Below are positions 16,067-25,469 of a DNA stretch of 64,000 nucleotides, piece after piece. The DNA is from Yoonia vestfoldensis DSM 16212. Its GTDB lineage: Bacteria > Pseudomonadota > Alphaproteobacteria > Rhodobacterales > Rhodobacteraceae. Each line of letters begins with the position of its first letter. The first letter of the stretch is position 1. Location of the stretch: the NCBI RefSeq assembly GCF_000382265.1, contig NZ_KB907985.1:1-64000 (forward strand), written 5' to 3'. Position numbers and translations under genes: made by a program. Under the pieces are notes generated by a model. It saw only the letters and a program-made list of their open reading frames with translations, did no database searches and had not been told where the DNA came from.

Positions 16067-17154
16067 CAGCCTGATACCTTTCTGATCCATTGGTCCACAG
16101 CGACCGCCGCGATGATCAGCACGCCGATCAGCAGGAAGGTCCATTGCGCATCCGCGCCCGCCAGCCGCAGGCCCAGCGTGAAAACACCCACAATCAGCGC
16201 GCCAAAGAACGTGCCAAGGATCGACCCGCGCCCGCCGAACAGGCTGATGCCGCCGATCACCACAGCGGTGATGCTTTCGATATTCAACAATTGCCCCGAT
16301 GTGGGGCTGACGCTGCCGATCCGCCCGATCAGCGCCCAGCCTGCGATGGCGCAGATAAAGCCGGTCAGCGCATAAACCGAAATGATCGTGGCGCGCACAT
16401 TGACGCCCGACAGTTGCGCCGCATCGGGGTCGTCGCCCACGGCATAGATATGCCGCCCCCAGGCCGTGTGGCGCAGCATATAGGCAAGGATGAGAAAGAT
16501 CAGCACCATGACGATCACGCCATAGGTAAAGGTCGCGCCACCGCCGCCGGATTCATCCGCTCCGACCTTGAAGGTCGTGCCAAGAAACTGGAGCAGCGAC
16601 GCCTCTGACTCGATATCCTGCGCGCGGATGGTTTCGTTGCGGGAATAAAGGAAATTGGCCGCCAGCACGATCTGCCACATGCCCAGCGTGACGATGAACG
16701 GCGGCAGCTTCATCACCGCGACCAGCCATCCGTTCAGCGCACCGATGGCCGTGCCAAAGGCCAGACCGCACAGCACGGCGATCTCGACTGGCAGGCCGTA
16801 GCGGAAGGTGAATTGCCCCATGATGACACTGGACAGCACCGCGATCGCGCCCACGCTCAGGTCGATGCCTGCCGTCAGGATCACAAGGCTTTGCGCGGCA
16901 GCGACGATGCCGACGATCTGCACCTGTTGCAGGATCAGCGTCAGCGCGAAGGGCGAAAAGAACTTGGTGCCCAAGAGCAGCCCGAAGGTCACGATCGACA
17001 TCGCCAGCACGAAGAGCGGCACAAGTGCTGGTTGCAGATGCAGCATGTGCTGGATCTGTGCCAGTGCGCCTTTGCGTGCGGGCGCAAAGGCCGCAACGGT
17101 GCCTTGATTGCCGGTTTTGACGACGGCCTCGTAATCATCATTCTTGGTGGACAT
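16066..17154 (-). CDS. frcC: Fructose-type sugar ABC transporter permease
   Basis: A 362-residue permease of the RbsC/FrcC family with 8-10 membrane segments. The family motif VILTAGIDLSVGAIAVLSSV and the ATPase-docking VGDDPDAAQLSGVNVRATII are present, along with the ISLFGGRGSILGTFFGAL stretch. A long hydrophilic N-terminal stretch (residues 1-40) is cytoplasmic, as in FrcC. It lies 101 bp after frcB with a hairpin terminator in between, and is coupled to frcA. Sugar specificity (fructose, perhaps mannose or ribose) is inferred from the family and not from the sequence alone. Confidence 0.88.
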   Translation of the reverse strand: MSTKNDDYEAVVKTGNQGTVAAFAPARKGALAQIQHMLHLQPALVPLFVLAMSIVTFGLLLGTKFFSPFALTLILQQVQIVGIVAAAQSLVILTAGIDLSVGAIAVLSSVIMGQFTFRYGLPVEIAVLCGLAFGTAIGALNGWLVAVMKLPPFIVTLGMWQIVLAANFLYSRNETIRAQDIESEASLLQFLGTTFKVGADESGGGGATFTYGVIVMVLIFLILAYMLRHTAWGRHIYAVGDDPDAAQLSGVNVRATIISVYALTGFICAIAGWALIGRIGSVSPTSGQLLNIESITAVVIGGISLFGGRGSILGTFFGALIVGVFTLGLRLAGADAQWTFLLIGVLIIAAVAVDQWIRKVSG

Positions 17155-17204
17155 GGTGCGCCTCCCTGCGGTCGTGCCACACCCGCAGTCTAGCGCGGGG
17201 TTGG

Positions 17205-17230
17205 AAAAAGGGGCGGATTTTCTCCGCCCC
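17205..17230 (-). terminator. Hairpin terminator/attenuator between frcB and frcC
   Basis: GGGGCGGA at 17210-17217 pairs with TCCGCCCC at 17223-17230 over a 5-nt loop; on the minus strand the stem is followed by five T (17209-17205). It sits 25 bp after the frcB stop, inside the operon. Partial termination here would give more binding protein than permease. Confidence 0.75.
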
Positions 17231-17255
17231 TCTTGTGTCGGTGTGCGTCAGACGA

Positions 17256-18275
17256 TCAGCCCCAGCACAGGTCCTGACCTGCAGCGACGTCGATGCTGTC
17301 GACGCCATCGACTGGCGCGCCGGTCACAAGCGCGACACCCGTGTCAAAGAAATCCTTGCCCGGTGTGTTTTCAGGCAGCGTGCCATCGGCGGCGAAGGCC
17401 GCAATCGCCTCGATGCCAAGAGAGGCCATGCGCAACGGGTATTGCTGCGATGTCGCACCGATCACACCGTCGGCCACGTTCTGCACACCGGGGCAGCCAC
17501 CGTCGACCGAGACGATGAGCACGTCGTTTTCACGGCCGATGGACCGCAGCGCCTCGTAAGCACCGGCAGCGGCGGGTTCGTTGATCGTGTAGACCACGTT
17601 GATCATCGGATCGATGGCCAACAGGTTTTCCATCGCGCGGCGACCGCCTTCTTCGTTGCCTGCGGTCACGTCATTGCCGACGATACGCGGGTCGGTTTCA
17701 TCACCGATCCGGTTCGCATCGCCCAGATCAATGCCGAACCCTTGCAGGAAGCCTTGGTTGCGCAACACATCCACCGATGGCTGGCTGACGGCCAGATCGA
17801 GCATCGCAATACGCGCATCGGCAGCGGCGTCGCCAAGCGAGGCTGCCGCCCACTGGCCGATCAGCTCGCCCGCCAGAAAGTTGTCGGTCGCAAAGGTGGC
17901 GTTGGCGGCATCAATGGGTTCCAGCGGCGTATCCAGCGCGATCACCAGCAGACCGGCGTCACGGGCCTGTGTTACCGCACCCACGATGGACGACGTGTCC
18001 GATGCGGTGATCAGGATACCCGAGGCGCCATCGGCGATACAGGTTTCGATTGCAGCGACTTGGGTTTCATGGTCGCCGTCAACGCGCCCGGCATAGGACC
18101 GCAGCGTGATCCCGGCTTCGGCGGCGGCGGCCTCTGCACCTTCACGCATCTTCACGAAGAACGGGTTGGTGTCGGTCTTTGTGATCAGGCACGCGGACAC
18201 GTCTTGCGCTTGGGCCGTTGTGGCTGCGACGCCGGTGATGGCGACAAGCGCTGTCGAGATAAGCAGTTTCTTCAT
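17256..18275 (-). CDS. frcB: Fructose-type sugar ABC transporter substrate-binding protein
   Basis: A 339-residue periplasmic protein of the Peripla_BP_4 family. The signal peptide ([20 protein letters not shown], cleavage near AQA-QD, residue 23) precedes [20 protein letters not shown], the usual opening of FrcB. Later blocks include [28 protein letters not shown] and [23 protein letters not shown] just upstream of ATG 18275 is a strong ribosome site. It is the first gene of frcBCA, read away from the ROK regulator gene. The sugar is probably fructose by family similarity; this was not tested. Confidence 0.88.
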   Translation of the reverse strand: MKKLLISTALVAITGVAATTAQAQDVSACLITKTDTNPFFVKMREGAEAAAAEAGITLRSYAGRVDGDHETQVAAIETCIADGASGILITASDTSSIVGAVTQARDAGLLVIALDTPLEPIDAANATFATDNFLAGELIGQWAAASLGDAAADARIAMLDLAVSQPSVDVLRNQGFLQGFGIDLGDANRIGDETDPRIVGNDVTAGNEEGGRRAMENLLAIDPMINVVYTINEPAAAGAYEALRSIGRENDVLIVSVDGGCPGVQNVADGVIGATSQQYPLRMASLGIEAIAAFAADGTLPENTPGKDFFDTGVALVTGAPVDGVDSIDVAAGQDLCWG

Positions 18276-18375
18276 GGTTTCCTCCCAGGAACGTTATGGG
18301 CGAAACGTTGCATGCCATGCAGGCAGACCTTTCGCCAACTGATGGTAAAAGAGGCGATTCGCAAAGGCCTGTCAA

Positions 18376-18398
18376 TTTATTAATTAACTTTATTAATT
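18376..18398. promoter_or_regulatory. Candidate operator of the ROK regulator: TTTATTAATT direct repeats
   Basis: TTTATTAATT occurs at 18376-18385 and 18389-18398, 13 bp apart, in the 164-bp gap between the divergent frcB and ROK genes. The block is strikingly AT-rich against a GC-rich background and contains the palindrome TTAATTAA. NagC/Mlc-type ROK proteins bind AT-rich sites of this sort, so it is the best candidate for control of frcBCA. Confidence 0.5.
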
Positions 18399-18439
18399 TA
18401 CGATAAGCCGTTAAGCAGACAATAATCAGTGGTTTCAAG

Positions 18440-19630
18440 GTGTCACATATGGACGATGCATTGGTCAGATCGCTCAGTACGGGGCTGAGCCAGAAAGGTG
18501 TCCGCGATCACAACGAACGGCTGCTGCTTTCATTGTTGCAGCGCCACGGATCATTGCCGGCACCGGACCTTGCGCGTCTTTCGAGCCTGTCACCGCCGAC
18601 GATCTCCGCGATCCTGCGCAAGCTTGAATCCGATGGGCTGTTACAGCGCGGCAAGCCGTTGCGCGGCAAGGTGGGCAAGCCGTCCGTGCCGATGATGCTG
18701 GCCCCGGACGGTGTCTTTGCCATCGGGATCAAGATCGGACGGCGGTCGGCGGATTTCCTGCTGACCGACTTTACCGGCGGCATCCGGCTGCATCGCCAAC
18801 TGACCTATGCCCATCCTCTTCCGCGAGAGGTGTTCGCTTTCGTGCAGGACGGCCTTGCCGCAGCCGCGGCTGAATTGCCTGAGCGTGATCTTGCGCGGAT
18901 CTGCGGAATCGGAATCGCGGCCCCTTTCGATCTGTGGAACTGGCACGATCTGACGGGTCCGCCTGCGGCAGAATTCCAGTCGTGGAAGGACGTGGACTTT
19001 GCGCGCGAACTGGCACGGTTCACCGATCTGCCTGTCTCGGTCATCAATGACGCGACGGCGGCCTGTCAGGCGGAACATCTTTACGGGCGCGGCAAGCAGT
19101 TTCGTGACTATGCCTATTTCTTCGTCGGTGCCTTTGTCGGGGGGGGAATCGTGCTGAACAATTCCGTCTATGAAGGGCGGCAGGGGAACGCGGGCGCTCT
19201 GGGGTCGCTACGCAGCATCGGACCCAATGGAGAAAGCCGCCAGCTTGTCGATCGCGCGTCGATCCACACGCTGGAAACGCGGTTGCGGAATGCGGGTCAC
19301 AACCCCATCGTGCTGTGGCAGGACCCCGCAAGCTGGGCCGACCTTGCCGATCTGGTCGCCCCATGGCTGGACCAGACAGGGCAGGAATTGGCCAAGGCCA
19401 GCCTATCGACCTGCGCGGTCATCGACTTTGAGGCGATCGTGATCGACGGTGCGTTCCCGCCCTTTATCCGCAGCAGCCTTGTCGACAAGGTCCGTAGCGC
19501 GATCCAGTGCGAAGACACGCGCGGTCTGATCCTGCCGGTGATCGAAAGCGGAAGCATCGGCAATGACGCGCGCGCGCTTGGTGCCGCCTGTAGCCCGATT
19601 TTGGCGCAATTCCTGCTCAACAGCAATTGA
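18440..19630 (+). CDS. frcR: ROK-family transcriptional regulator (FrcR-like)
   Basis: A 396-residue NagC/XylR-type regulator. The N-terminal winged helix (about 20-80: NERLLLSLLQRHGSLPAPDL and SPPTISAILRKLESDGLLQR) is followed by a ROK sugar-kinase-like domain with IGIAAPFDLWNW and VINDATAACQAEHLYGRG. The usual zinc motif CxCGxxGC is not seen; the corresponding region reads ASIHTLETRLRNAG. The start is GTG 18440, or ATG 18449 three codons later. It is divergent from frcBCA, which it most probably represses until fructose or a derivative binds. The name rests on context. Confidence 0.82.
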   Translation: MSHMDDALVRSLSTGLSQKGVRDHNERLLLSLLQRHGSLPAPDLARLSSLSPPTISAILRKLESDGLLQRGKPLRGKVGKPSVPMMLAPDGVFAIGIKIGRRSADFLLTDFTGGIRLHRQLTYAHPLPREVFAFVQDGLAAAAAELPERDLARICGIGIAAPFDLWNWHDLTGPPAAEFQSWKDVDFARELARFTDLPVSVINDATAACQAEHLYGRGKQFRDYAYFFVGAFVGGGIVLNNSVYEGRQGNAGALGSLRSIGPNGESRQLVDRASIHTLETRLRNAGHNPIVLWQDPASWADLADLVAPWLDQTGQELAKASLSTCAVIDFEAIVIDGAFPPFIRSSLVDKVRSAIQCEDTRGLILPVIESGSIGNDARALGAACSPILAQFLLNSN

Positions 19631-19763
19631 GCGGTGCATCGGCGATTTGTCCGGGCAATCGGATCACGGCGATATCGTCTTTTGATCCTTGGCAAAAAGG
19701 CCGGTTTCAGCGCGCTGCAAGGTCATATCTTGGCCCGACGCGGCGACTGATCAGGCGCTCGGC

Positions 19764-19797
19764 AAAAAATGGGGGTGCGCGAAGGGACGCACCCCCA
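19764..19797 (-). terminator. Rho-independent terminator of serA
   Basis: TGGGGGTGCG (19770-19779) pairs with CGCACCCCCA (19788-19797) over an 8-nt loop, followed on the minus strand by six T (19769-19764). It lies 5 bp after the serA stop. The rest of the 172-bp convergent gap (19631-19763) shows nothing recognisable. Confidence 0.85.
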
Positions 19798-19802
19798 TAG
19801 GT

Positions 19803-21395
19803 TCAGATTTCAAACCGCAGCGGTTTGACCTGCTTGAACTTGCCGGTTGCCTCCAGCTCTGCAATCGCCTTGGTGGGCAGCGGTTCGTCGAGATAGAGCA
19901 GGGCAATCGCCTCGCCTTTCGCGTCGGACCGGCCGAGGGTAAAGTTGGCGATGTTCACGTCATTTGCACCAAGGATGCTGCCCAGCACGCCGATGATGCC
20001 CGGCACGTCGTTGTTGGTGGTATAGACCATGTTTTCACCAACCTCAGCGTCTATGTTGATGCCCTTGATCTGGATAAACCGTGGCTTGCCGTCGTTGAAT
20101 ACGGTGCCCGCGATGGACCGCTCGCGGCTCTCAGTCACGACGGTGACCTTGATATAGCCTTCGAATGCGCCGGACTGGTCCTGCTTGGTCGTCGAGATCT
20201 TCACGCCGCGTTCCTTGGCGATTACGGGGGCGGAGACCATATTCACATCGGGGTTCGTGGCCTTCATGATGCCCGCGACTGTCGAGGCGGTCAGTGCCTT
20301 GAGGTTCATTTCCGATGCGGTGCCGTCGAACAGGATGTTGATCGCAAGGATCGGTTCATCCGTCATCTGGCCGATGAAATTGCCCAGATGGCCGGACAGT
20401 TTGATCCATGGTCCCATGATCTTGGCTTCTTCTGCCGTGACCGACGGCATGTTCAGCGCGTTGCTGACGGCCCCTGTCAGCAGGTAATCCGACATCTGTT
20501 CGGCGACCTGCAAGGCCACGTTTTCCTGCGCCTCGGTGGTCGCGGCGCCCAGATGCGGGGTCACGACGACGTTGGGCAGGTTGAACAGCGGGCTGTCGGT
20601 GGCCGGTTCAACGGCGAACACGTCGAACGCGGCACCGGCGACATGACCCGCCTTGAGCGCATCGGCCAAGGCCTCTTCATCCACCAGACCACCACGGGCG
20701 CAGTTGACGATGCGCACGCCTTTTTTCAGCTTGGCGATGTTTTCGCGCGACAGGATGTTGCGGGTCTGATCGGTCAAGGGCACATGCATGGTGATGAAAT
20801 CGGCGCGCGCCAGCAGATCGTCGAGTTCGACCTTTTCGACACCGATTTCGGTTGCGCGATCCTCGGACAGGAAGGGGTCATAGGCCACAACCTTCATCCG
20901 CAGACCCAGCGCGCGGTCGATCACGATGGACCCGATATTGCCCGCGCCGATGACGCCCAGCGTCTTGGCGGTCAGTTCCACCCCCATGAAACGGGACTTT
21001 TCCCATTTTCCGGCATGGGTCGATGCGTTCGCCTCGGGGATCTGGCGGGCGACGGCCATCATCAAGGAAATCGCATGTTCGGCGGTCGTGATCGAATTGC
21101 CGAAAGGGGTGTTCATCACGATGATGCCCTTTTTCGACGCGGCAGGGATATCGACGTTATCGACACCGATCCCTGCACGGCCGATCACCTTGAGGTTGGT
21201 GGCGGCGGCGATGATCTTTTCAGTCGCCTTGGTTGCTGACCGGATCGCGAGACCGTCGTAATTGCCGATGATTTCCAGCAGCTTTTCCTTGTCCTTGCCA
21301 AGGTTCGGCTGGAAATCCACGTCAACGCCGCGGTCGCGGAAAATCTGCACGGCGGCTTCGGAAAGTTCGTCGGAGATGAGTACTTTGGGTGCCAT
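19803..21395 (-). CDS. serA: D-3-phosphoglycerate dehydrogenase
   Basis: A 530-residue SerA of the long form, starting MAPKVLISDELSEAAVQIFR. The NAD-binding motif GVIGAGNIGSIV is at about residue 145, the catalytic Arg/Glu/His region includes VNCARGGLVDEEAL and VVTPHLGAATTEAQENVA, and the C-terminal ACT domain begins near VYTTNNDVPGIIGVLGSILG (about 455). It oxidises 3-phosphoglycerate to phosphohydroxypyruvate, the first step of serine synthesis, and the ACT domain usually gives serine feedback. The open frame extends 89 codons upstream into the palindromic repeats and serC, which was rejected. It follows serC by 88 bp on the same strand. Confidence 0.95.
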   Translation of the reverse strand: MAPKVLISDELSEAAVQIFRDRGVDVDFQPNLGKDKEKLLEIIGNYDGLAIRSATKATEKIIAAATNLKVIGRAGIGVDNVDIPAASKKGIIVMNTPFGNSITTAEHAISLMMAVARQIPEANASTHAGKWEKSRFMGVELTAKTLGVIGAGNIGSIVIDRALGLRMKVVAYDPFLSEDRATEIGVEKVELDDLLARADFITMHVPLTDQTRNILSRENIAKLKKGVRIVNCARGGLVDEEALADALKAGHVAGAAFDVFAVEPATDSPLFNLPNVVVTPHLGAATTEAQENVALQVAEQMSDYLLTGAVSNALNMPSVTAEEAKIMGPWIKLSGHLGNFIGQMTDEPILAINILFDGTASEMNLKALTASTVAGIMKATNPDVNMVSAPVIAKERGVKISTTKQDQSGAFEGYIKVTVVTESRERSIAGTVFNDGKPRFIQIKGINIDAEVGENMVYTTNNDVPGIIGVLGSILGANDVNIANFTLGRSDAKGEAIALLYLDEPLPTKAIAELEATGKFKQVKPLRFEI

Positions 21396-21426
21396 CTTGG
21401 CGCTCCTTGAAAATGGGGGTATCCGA

Positions 21427-21479
21427 GCCCCGGACCTGATCCGGGGCCACTGGTAAAGGTCCCGGGTCAAACCCGGGAC
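21427..21479. repeat. Pair of palindromic intergenic repeats between serC and serA
   Basis: Two perfect hairpins lie side by side: GCCCCGGA/TCCGGGGC (21427-21434/21440-21447, loop CCTGA) and GTCCCGGGT/ACCCGGGAC (21459-21467/21471-21479, loop CAA). Without a T-run they are not terminators. Similar GGACCTGATCCGG-type palindromes are dispersed in many alphaproteobacterial genomes. They may tune mRNA stability between serC and serA. Confidence 0.7.
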
Positions 21480-21483
21480 GGGG

Positions 21484-22626
21484 TCATTGGTGTGAAATCT
21501 CGGTCTCGAAGGCCCAGACAAGCCAAGGCAGCATCGCCTCGATATCCGAGGTTTCCACCGTTGCGCCGCACCAGATCCGCAGACCGGCAGGCGCATCACG
21601 ATAGGCCCCGATATCCAGCGCGATGTTCTCCGCTTCCAGCCGCTTGGCCACAGCCTTGGCAAAGGCTTCGCCGTCGGTGATGCGCGGATCGGTGAATTTC
21701 AGGCAGACGGACGTGTTCGACCGTGTCGCCGGATCAACGGCAAGATTGTCGATCCAAGGATGATCGGCGCAGAAATTCCAGATCGCGCGGGCATTGGCAT
21801 TGGCGCGGTGGATCAGCGCATCCAGCCCGCCGATGGACCGGCCCCATTTCAGCGCGACAAGGTAATCCTCGACCGCGAGCATCGAGGGCGTGTTGATCGT
21901 CTCGCCTTTGAAGATGCCTTCGATCAGCTTGCCTTTGGAGGTGAGGCGGAAAATCTTGGGCAGCGGCCACGCGGGACTGTAGCTTTCCAGCCGTTCCACA
22001 GCGCGCGGGCTGAGGATCAGCATGCCATGCGCGCCTTCGCCGCCCATCACCTTTTGCCAGCTGAAGGTGGTGACATCGAGCTTGTCCCACGGCAGTTCCT
22101 GCGCAAAGGCGGCAGAGGTCGCATCACAGAGCGTCAGGCCCGCACGATCACCGGGGATCATGTCGCCATGCGGCATCCGCACACCCGATGTGGTGCCGTT
22201 CCAAGTAAAGCACACATCGTGGTCATAATTCAGCGCCGCCATATCGACGATTTCACCATAAGGCGCTTCATGCACGGTGGCGGCGATTTTCAGCTGCTTG
22301 ACCACATCGGTGACCCAGCCTGCGCCGAAACTTTCCCAAGCGACCATTTCCACATGGCGTTCACCCAGCAGCGACCACATCGCCATTTCATAAGCGCCCG
22401 TGTCGGAGGCAGGCACGATCCCGATGCGGTAATCGGCAGGCACGCCAAGGATGTCACGGGTCAGGTCGATGGCTTCGGCCAGTTTGGCCTTGCCGATGCT
22501 GGCACGGTGCGACCGACCCAGGGGGGCGTCACGCAGGGCATCCAGTTTCCAGACGGGGGGTTTGGCACAGGGGCCGGAAGAAAACCGCGGATTGACCGGC
22601 CGCGATGCCGGTTTGGTCGTAACCAT
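21484..22626 (-). CDS. serC: Phosphoserine aminotransferase
   Basis: A 380-residue PLP-dependent enzyme. It starts [16 protein letters not shown], the opening of the alphaproteobacterial SerC type, and the Schiff-base lysine sits in [20 protein letters not shown] (SWQK, about residue 195). Other family blocks are [13 protein letters not shown] and [18 protein letters not shown]. It converts phosphohydroxypyruvate to phosphoserine with glutamate, and also serves pyridoxine synthesis. It precedes serA on the minus strand; serB is divergent, so the pathway is complete here. Confidence 0.94.
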   Translation of the reverse strand: MVTTKPASRPVNPRFSSGPCAKPPVWKLDALRDAPLGRSHRASIGKAKLAEAIDLTRDILGVPADYRIGIVPASDTGAYEMAMWSLLGERHVEMVAWESFGAGWVTDVVKQLKIAATVHEAPYGEIVDMAALNYDHDVCFTWNGTTSGVRMPHGDMIPGDRAGLTLCDATSAAFAQELPWDKLDVTTFSWQKVMGGEGAHGMLILSPRAVERLESYSPAWPLPKIFRLTSKGKLIEGIFKGETINTPSMLAVEDYLVALKWGRSIGGLDALIHRANANARAIWNFCADHPWIDNLAVDPATRSNTSVCLKFTDPRITDGEAFAKAVAKRLEAENIALDIGAYRDAPAGLRIWCGATVETSDIEAMLPWLVWAFETEISHQ

Positions 22627-22799
22627 TTCTGGTATCCTCTCAGATAATCGCCCTTCGTTGGGGAAGGGTGTCCCACCGCCGCAGATAGAGGGCGCGGCAC
22701 GCTTTCACAATCCGGAAAATGCAGCTAGACCGCCGCTTGGCACGCTTTTTGCGACATCGCTGCCGCCGATCGGAAACCGGGCCTGAAAGGATGCTGGAA

Positions 22800-23675
22800 A
22801 TGTTCATGGTGACCTTGCTTTCGAACCCCGTCCGGCGCGGGCTGGACGCGGCCCTTGTCGACAGTCTGCGCAATGCGCTGGGCGGTGGTGACGCGGTCTG
22901 GCTGGCCCCCGACGAGGCCGCCGAATTCGCCGTGCCCGTCATGCCCGGCAACCGTTGGGACATCTGGGCCGACCTGCAGGCGCAGGGTGTCGATATGGTG
23001 ATCCAGCCCGCCCGGAATCGCCGCAAGAAGATGCTGCTGGCCGATATGGACAGCACCATGATCCAGCAGGAATGTATCGACGAACTGGCTGATGCGGCGG
23101 GCGTGGGCGCGCATGTGGCAGGCATTACTGCGCGCGCGATGAACGGCGAGCTGGGTTTCGAAGCCGCGCTGCTGGAACGTGTCGGCCTGCTGCGCGATCT
23201 GCCGGAGGCGGTGATCACGCAGGTGCTGGCCAGCCGGATCACCTATATGCCGGGCGGTGCGGTGTTGGTCGCCACAATGAAGGCGCAGGGCGCCTATGCG
23301 GCGCTGGTGTCGGGCGGCTTCACGGCCTTTACTGCGCAGGTCGCGGGCACGCTGGGCTTTGACGAGAACCGCGCCAATACGCTGCTGGTGGCGGATGGCA
23401 GGCTGACCGGCGATGTCGCCCGCCCCATTCTGGGCAAGGCCGCAAAGGTCGCGGCGCTGGAAGAGATCACCGCGCGGCTTGGCATCGCAGAGGCCGATGT
23501 GCTGGCCGTGGGCGATGGCGCCAACGATCTGGGCATGCTGGGGCGCGCGGGGGCGGGTGTGGCCTTGCATGCAAAACCGGCCGTGCAGGCGGAATGCGAC
23601 ATTCGCATCAACCACGGCGATCTGACGGCGCTGCTGTTCATACAAGGCTATGCCAGCGCAGATTTTACCGTCTGA
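22800..23675 (+). CDS. serB: Phosphoserine phosphatase
   Basis: About 291 residues with the start at MFMVTLLSNPVRRG, preferred because AAGGA lies 8 nt upstream and the family opens this way; in-frame codons at 22719 and 22791 are less likely. HAD motifs are clear: LLADMDSTMIQQE (nucleophile Asp about 82), VSGGFTAF (motif II) and AVGDGANDLGML (motif III). It removes the phosphate from phosphoserine, the last step of serine synthesis. It is divergent from serC. The 173-bp gap holds a small hairpin (CCCTTC/GAAGGG, 22651-22668) of unknown function. Confidence 0.93.
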   Translation: MFMVTLLSNPVRRGLDAALVDSLRNALGGGDAVWLAPDEAAEFAVPVMPGNRWDIWADLQAQGVDMVIQPARNRRKKMLLADMDSTMIQQECIDELADAAGVGAHVAGITARAMNGELGFEAALLERVGLLRDLPEAVITQVLASRITYMPGGAVLVATMKAQGAYAALVSGGFTAFTAQVAGTLGFDENRANTLLVADGRLTGDVARPILGKAAKVAALEEITARLGIAEADVLAVGDGANDLGMLGRAGAGVALHAKPAVQAECDIRINHGDLTALLFIQGYASADFTV

Positions 23676-23824
23676 CGCAGGACCGACCCGGCGACGCGCG
23701 CAGGTGTGCCGCGTCATTTTTACTATATTTTTACCATTCTTCTGCCGCCATGTCGCCTAAGTGCTTTGTGGAGCGAATCAACCGTGGTAACTCTAGGTCA
23801 ATGTTTGTTTAAAGGAGCCTTATT

Positions 23825-24568
23825 ATGGCTATTTTCAAAGCGATGCATGTGGCGGTTTTGGCTGCTGCGGCAAGTCTCGGCAGCATGGCGACGGCGCAGG
23901 ATTTTCAGCAGGATTGGGAAGGTTTCTATGCCGGTCTGCACCTTGACGCCAATGTTTATGACATCGTGATCACCGACCTGAACAATACCTTCCTGAGCCA
24001 GTCGCCGAACCCGTCGGTGCTGATCGCGACAGGCGGCCTGATGGGCGGCTACAACTACGCGTTGCAAGGCAACCTGCTGATTGGTGCCGAACTCGATTTC
24101 ACTTCGGAAATGGTCTACGATGAGTTTTTCGCGTCCAACCTCGCGGAAACGACCGGGACACAATATTCCCTGAACCTCGACAGTGTGATTGCGATCAAGG
24201 CCCGTGCTGCCTTTGTCCAAGGCAACGCGCTTAGCTTTCTGTCGATCGGGGTCGCCAGCGCGGCGGCCAATATGGAGTCGTACTCCGTTGACACCGGAGA
24301 CGGCATTAACTCGTGCGAAGACAGCATCTGTGCGCGGACCACCGATGATATTCTGGGTCTGACACTGGGTGCCGGTGCAGAATGGGCGTTTCGCGAAAAC
24401 TGGATCGGGCGGGTCGAATTGCAGCATTATGCGTTTGAAAGCGTCCAGGCACCTGTCCAGAACTCGTTGGGGAACGCCCTCTGCGGGTCGGGTGACACCG
24501 ATCAATGCACCGTGGGCTACACCCCCAGCGCGTCGTCGATCAAGTTCGGCATTTCCTATATGTTCTGA
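23825..24568 (+). CDS. Outer-membrane beta-barrel protein (Omp25/porin-like)
   Basis: A 247-residue protein with a signal peptide (MAIFKAMHVAVLAAAASLGS, cleavage near ATA-QD, residue 24). The mature part opens with WEGFYAGLHLDANVYD, the usual first strand of Omp25/Omp31-type barrels, and alternates polar and hydrophobic residues throughout. It ends SSIKFGISYMF, with a C-terminal Phe as expected for BAM recognition. About eight strands are likely. A pair of cysteines in the loop (SCEDSICA) and another (LCGSGDTDQC) may form disulfides. AAAGGAG at 23811-23817 is a strong ribosome site. It is monocistronic, with a terminator 22 bp downstream. Confidence 0.85.
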   Translation: MAIFKAMHVAVLAAAASLGSMATAQDFQQDWEGFYAGLHLDANVYDIVITDLNNTFLSQSPNPSVLIATGGLMGGYNYALQGNLLIGAELDFTSEMVYDEFFASNLAETTGTQYSLNLDSVIAIKARAAFVQGNALSFLSIGVASAAANMESYSVDTGDGINSCEDSICARTTDDILGLTLGAGAEWAFRENWIGRVELQHYAFESVQAPVQNSLGNALCGSGDTDQCTVGYTPSASSIKFGISYMF

Positions 24569-24589
24569 TCCTGCCGACAGGCAGACAAG

Positions 24590-24618
24590 AAAAAGCCCGC
24601 GTCCAGCGCGGGCTTTTT
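24590..24618. terminator. Bidirectional rho-independent terminator
   Basis: A-run plus GCCCGCG pairs with CGCGGGC plus T-run over a 5-nt loop; the stem centre is near 24604. Flanked by A5 on the left and T5 on the right, it can stop both the outer-membrane gene (plus) and the SapC-family gene (minus, stop at 24637). Confidence 0.85.
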
Positions 24619-24636
24619 GCTTGAATGGGGGCCGGA

Positions 24637-25380
24637 TCAGGCTGCGTCGCTGGTTTTCGTGCGTGCCGCGATGCGCTGGGTCATCGGCGTCAGGTTGTTC
24701 AGCGATTGCAGGTGCAGATAGCACAATTCCAGCTCGTCGGTTTTCGCCATTTCCGCCAGCTTTTCCGCAGGCAGGTTGCGCAGCTTTTCGCGATTGATCG
24801 TCTTGAAGCCGGACAGTTGCATCCGCTCTCCGCCTGCCATGCTGAACTGCGCCTGCGCGGGTTCTAGAAGGTCGAGGTCGTGCAAGCGTTTGGCAAAGGC
24901 CTGCGTGCGGGTGAACTGCGCCTGATATTCGGTCGAGAAGGCGAGCACGTTCTCAAGGTACTGCGTGCGCTTGCCGTCGCCGTCGAACAGGCGTTCGCCC
25001 TTGTCCTTCTTGTTCAGGCCCTCGTATTCCTCGTCGATGCACAGGGTAAAGGTCTGCTGATCCTCGGATGCGGCAAAGACGAAAGGATAGCGGCGGAAGA
25101 AGGCAGGCACATAGCGCCCGTCCCAGGTGCCGTCGTCCTTTACATGCGCGTTCTGGCCTTCCTTCATACCCAGGATGACGGACGGGAACACGACATCGCC
25201 GTCGCCTGCGAAAATGATCGTGTATTCCATCGCGGCGGGGGCGAATTCGGCCGCCAGCACCGGAACGGAATTGACCCCGCGCGCAAAGCCGAAGGTGTTG
25301 TCAGTTTTCACCGACCACCCTTTGTGGGCTTCGACGGAAACGGGCACGGCGCGTTCGTAGATCATCAGTTGTTTGGCCAT
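24637..25380 (-). CDS. SapC-family protein
   Basis: A 247-residue protein with the SapC-family pattern: a hydrophilic start (PVSVEAHKGWSVK), then FARGVNSVPVLAAEFAPAAM, FPSVILGMKEGQN, GRYVPAFFRRYPFVFA and DEEYEGLN. The name comes from the Campylobacter S-layer locus sap, but the role in alphaproteobacteria is undefined. No signal peptide or membrane segment is evident, so cytoplasmic or peripheral. It ends in LTPMTQRIAARTKTSDAA. It lies 89 bp after the TbpB-like lipoprotein gene on the same strand and may belong to one transcript with the RTX protein. Confidence 0.82.
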   Translation of the reverse strand: MAKQLMIYERAVPVSVEAHKGWSVKTDNTFGFARGVNSVPVLAAEFAPAAMEYTIIFAGDGDVVFPSVILGMKEGQNAHVKDDGTWDGRYVPAFFRRYPFVFAASEDQQTFTLCIDEEYEGLNKKDKGERLFDGDGKRTQYLENVLAFSTEYQAQFTRTQAFAKRLHDLDLLEPAQAQFSMAGGERMQLSGFKTINREKLRNLPAEKLAEMAKTDELELCYLHLQSLNNLTPMTQRIAARTKTSDAA

Positions 25381-25469
25381 CAGGCAGGGTCCTCTTTCTT
25401 TGTATTTGCATCGCTGACGAAGGTGTCAGGGATGAGGTCTAGCGGGTGAAATGGGCGAATTTGGGGCTG

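Noticed and set aside
21396..21662. An 89-codon upstream extension of serA
   Set aside because: It runs through palindromic repeats and serC and lacks family similarity; ATG 21395 matches SerA starts.
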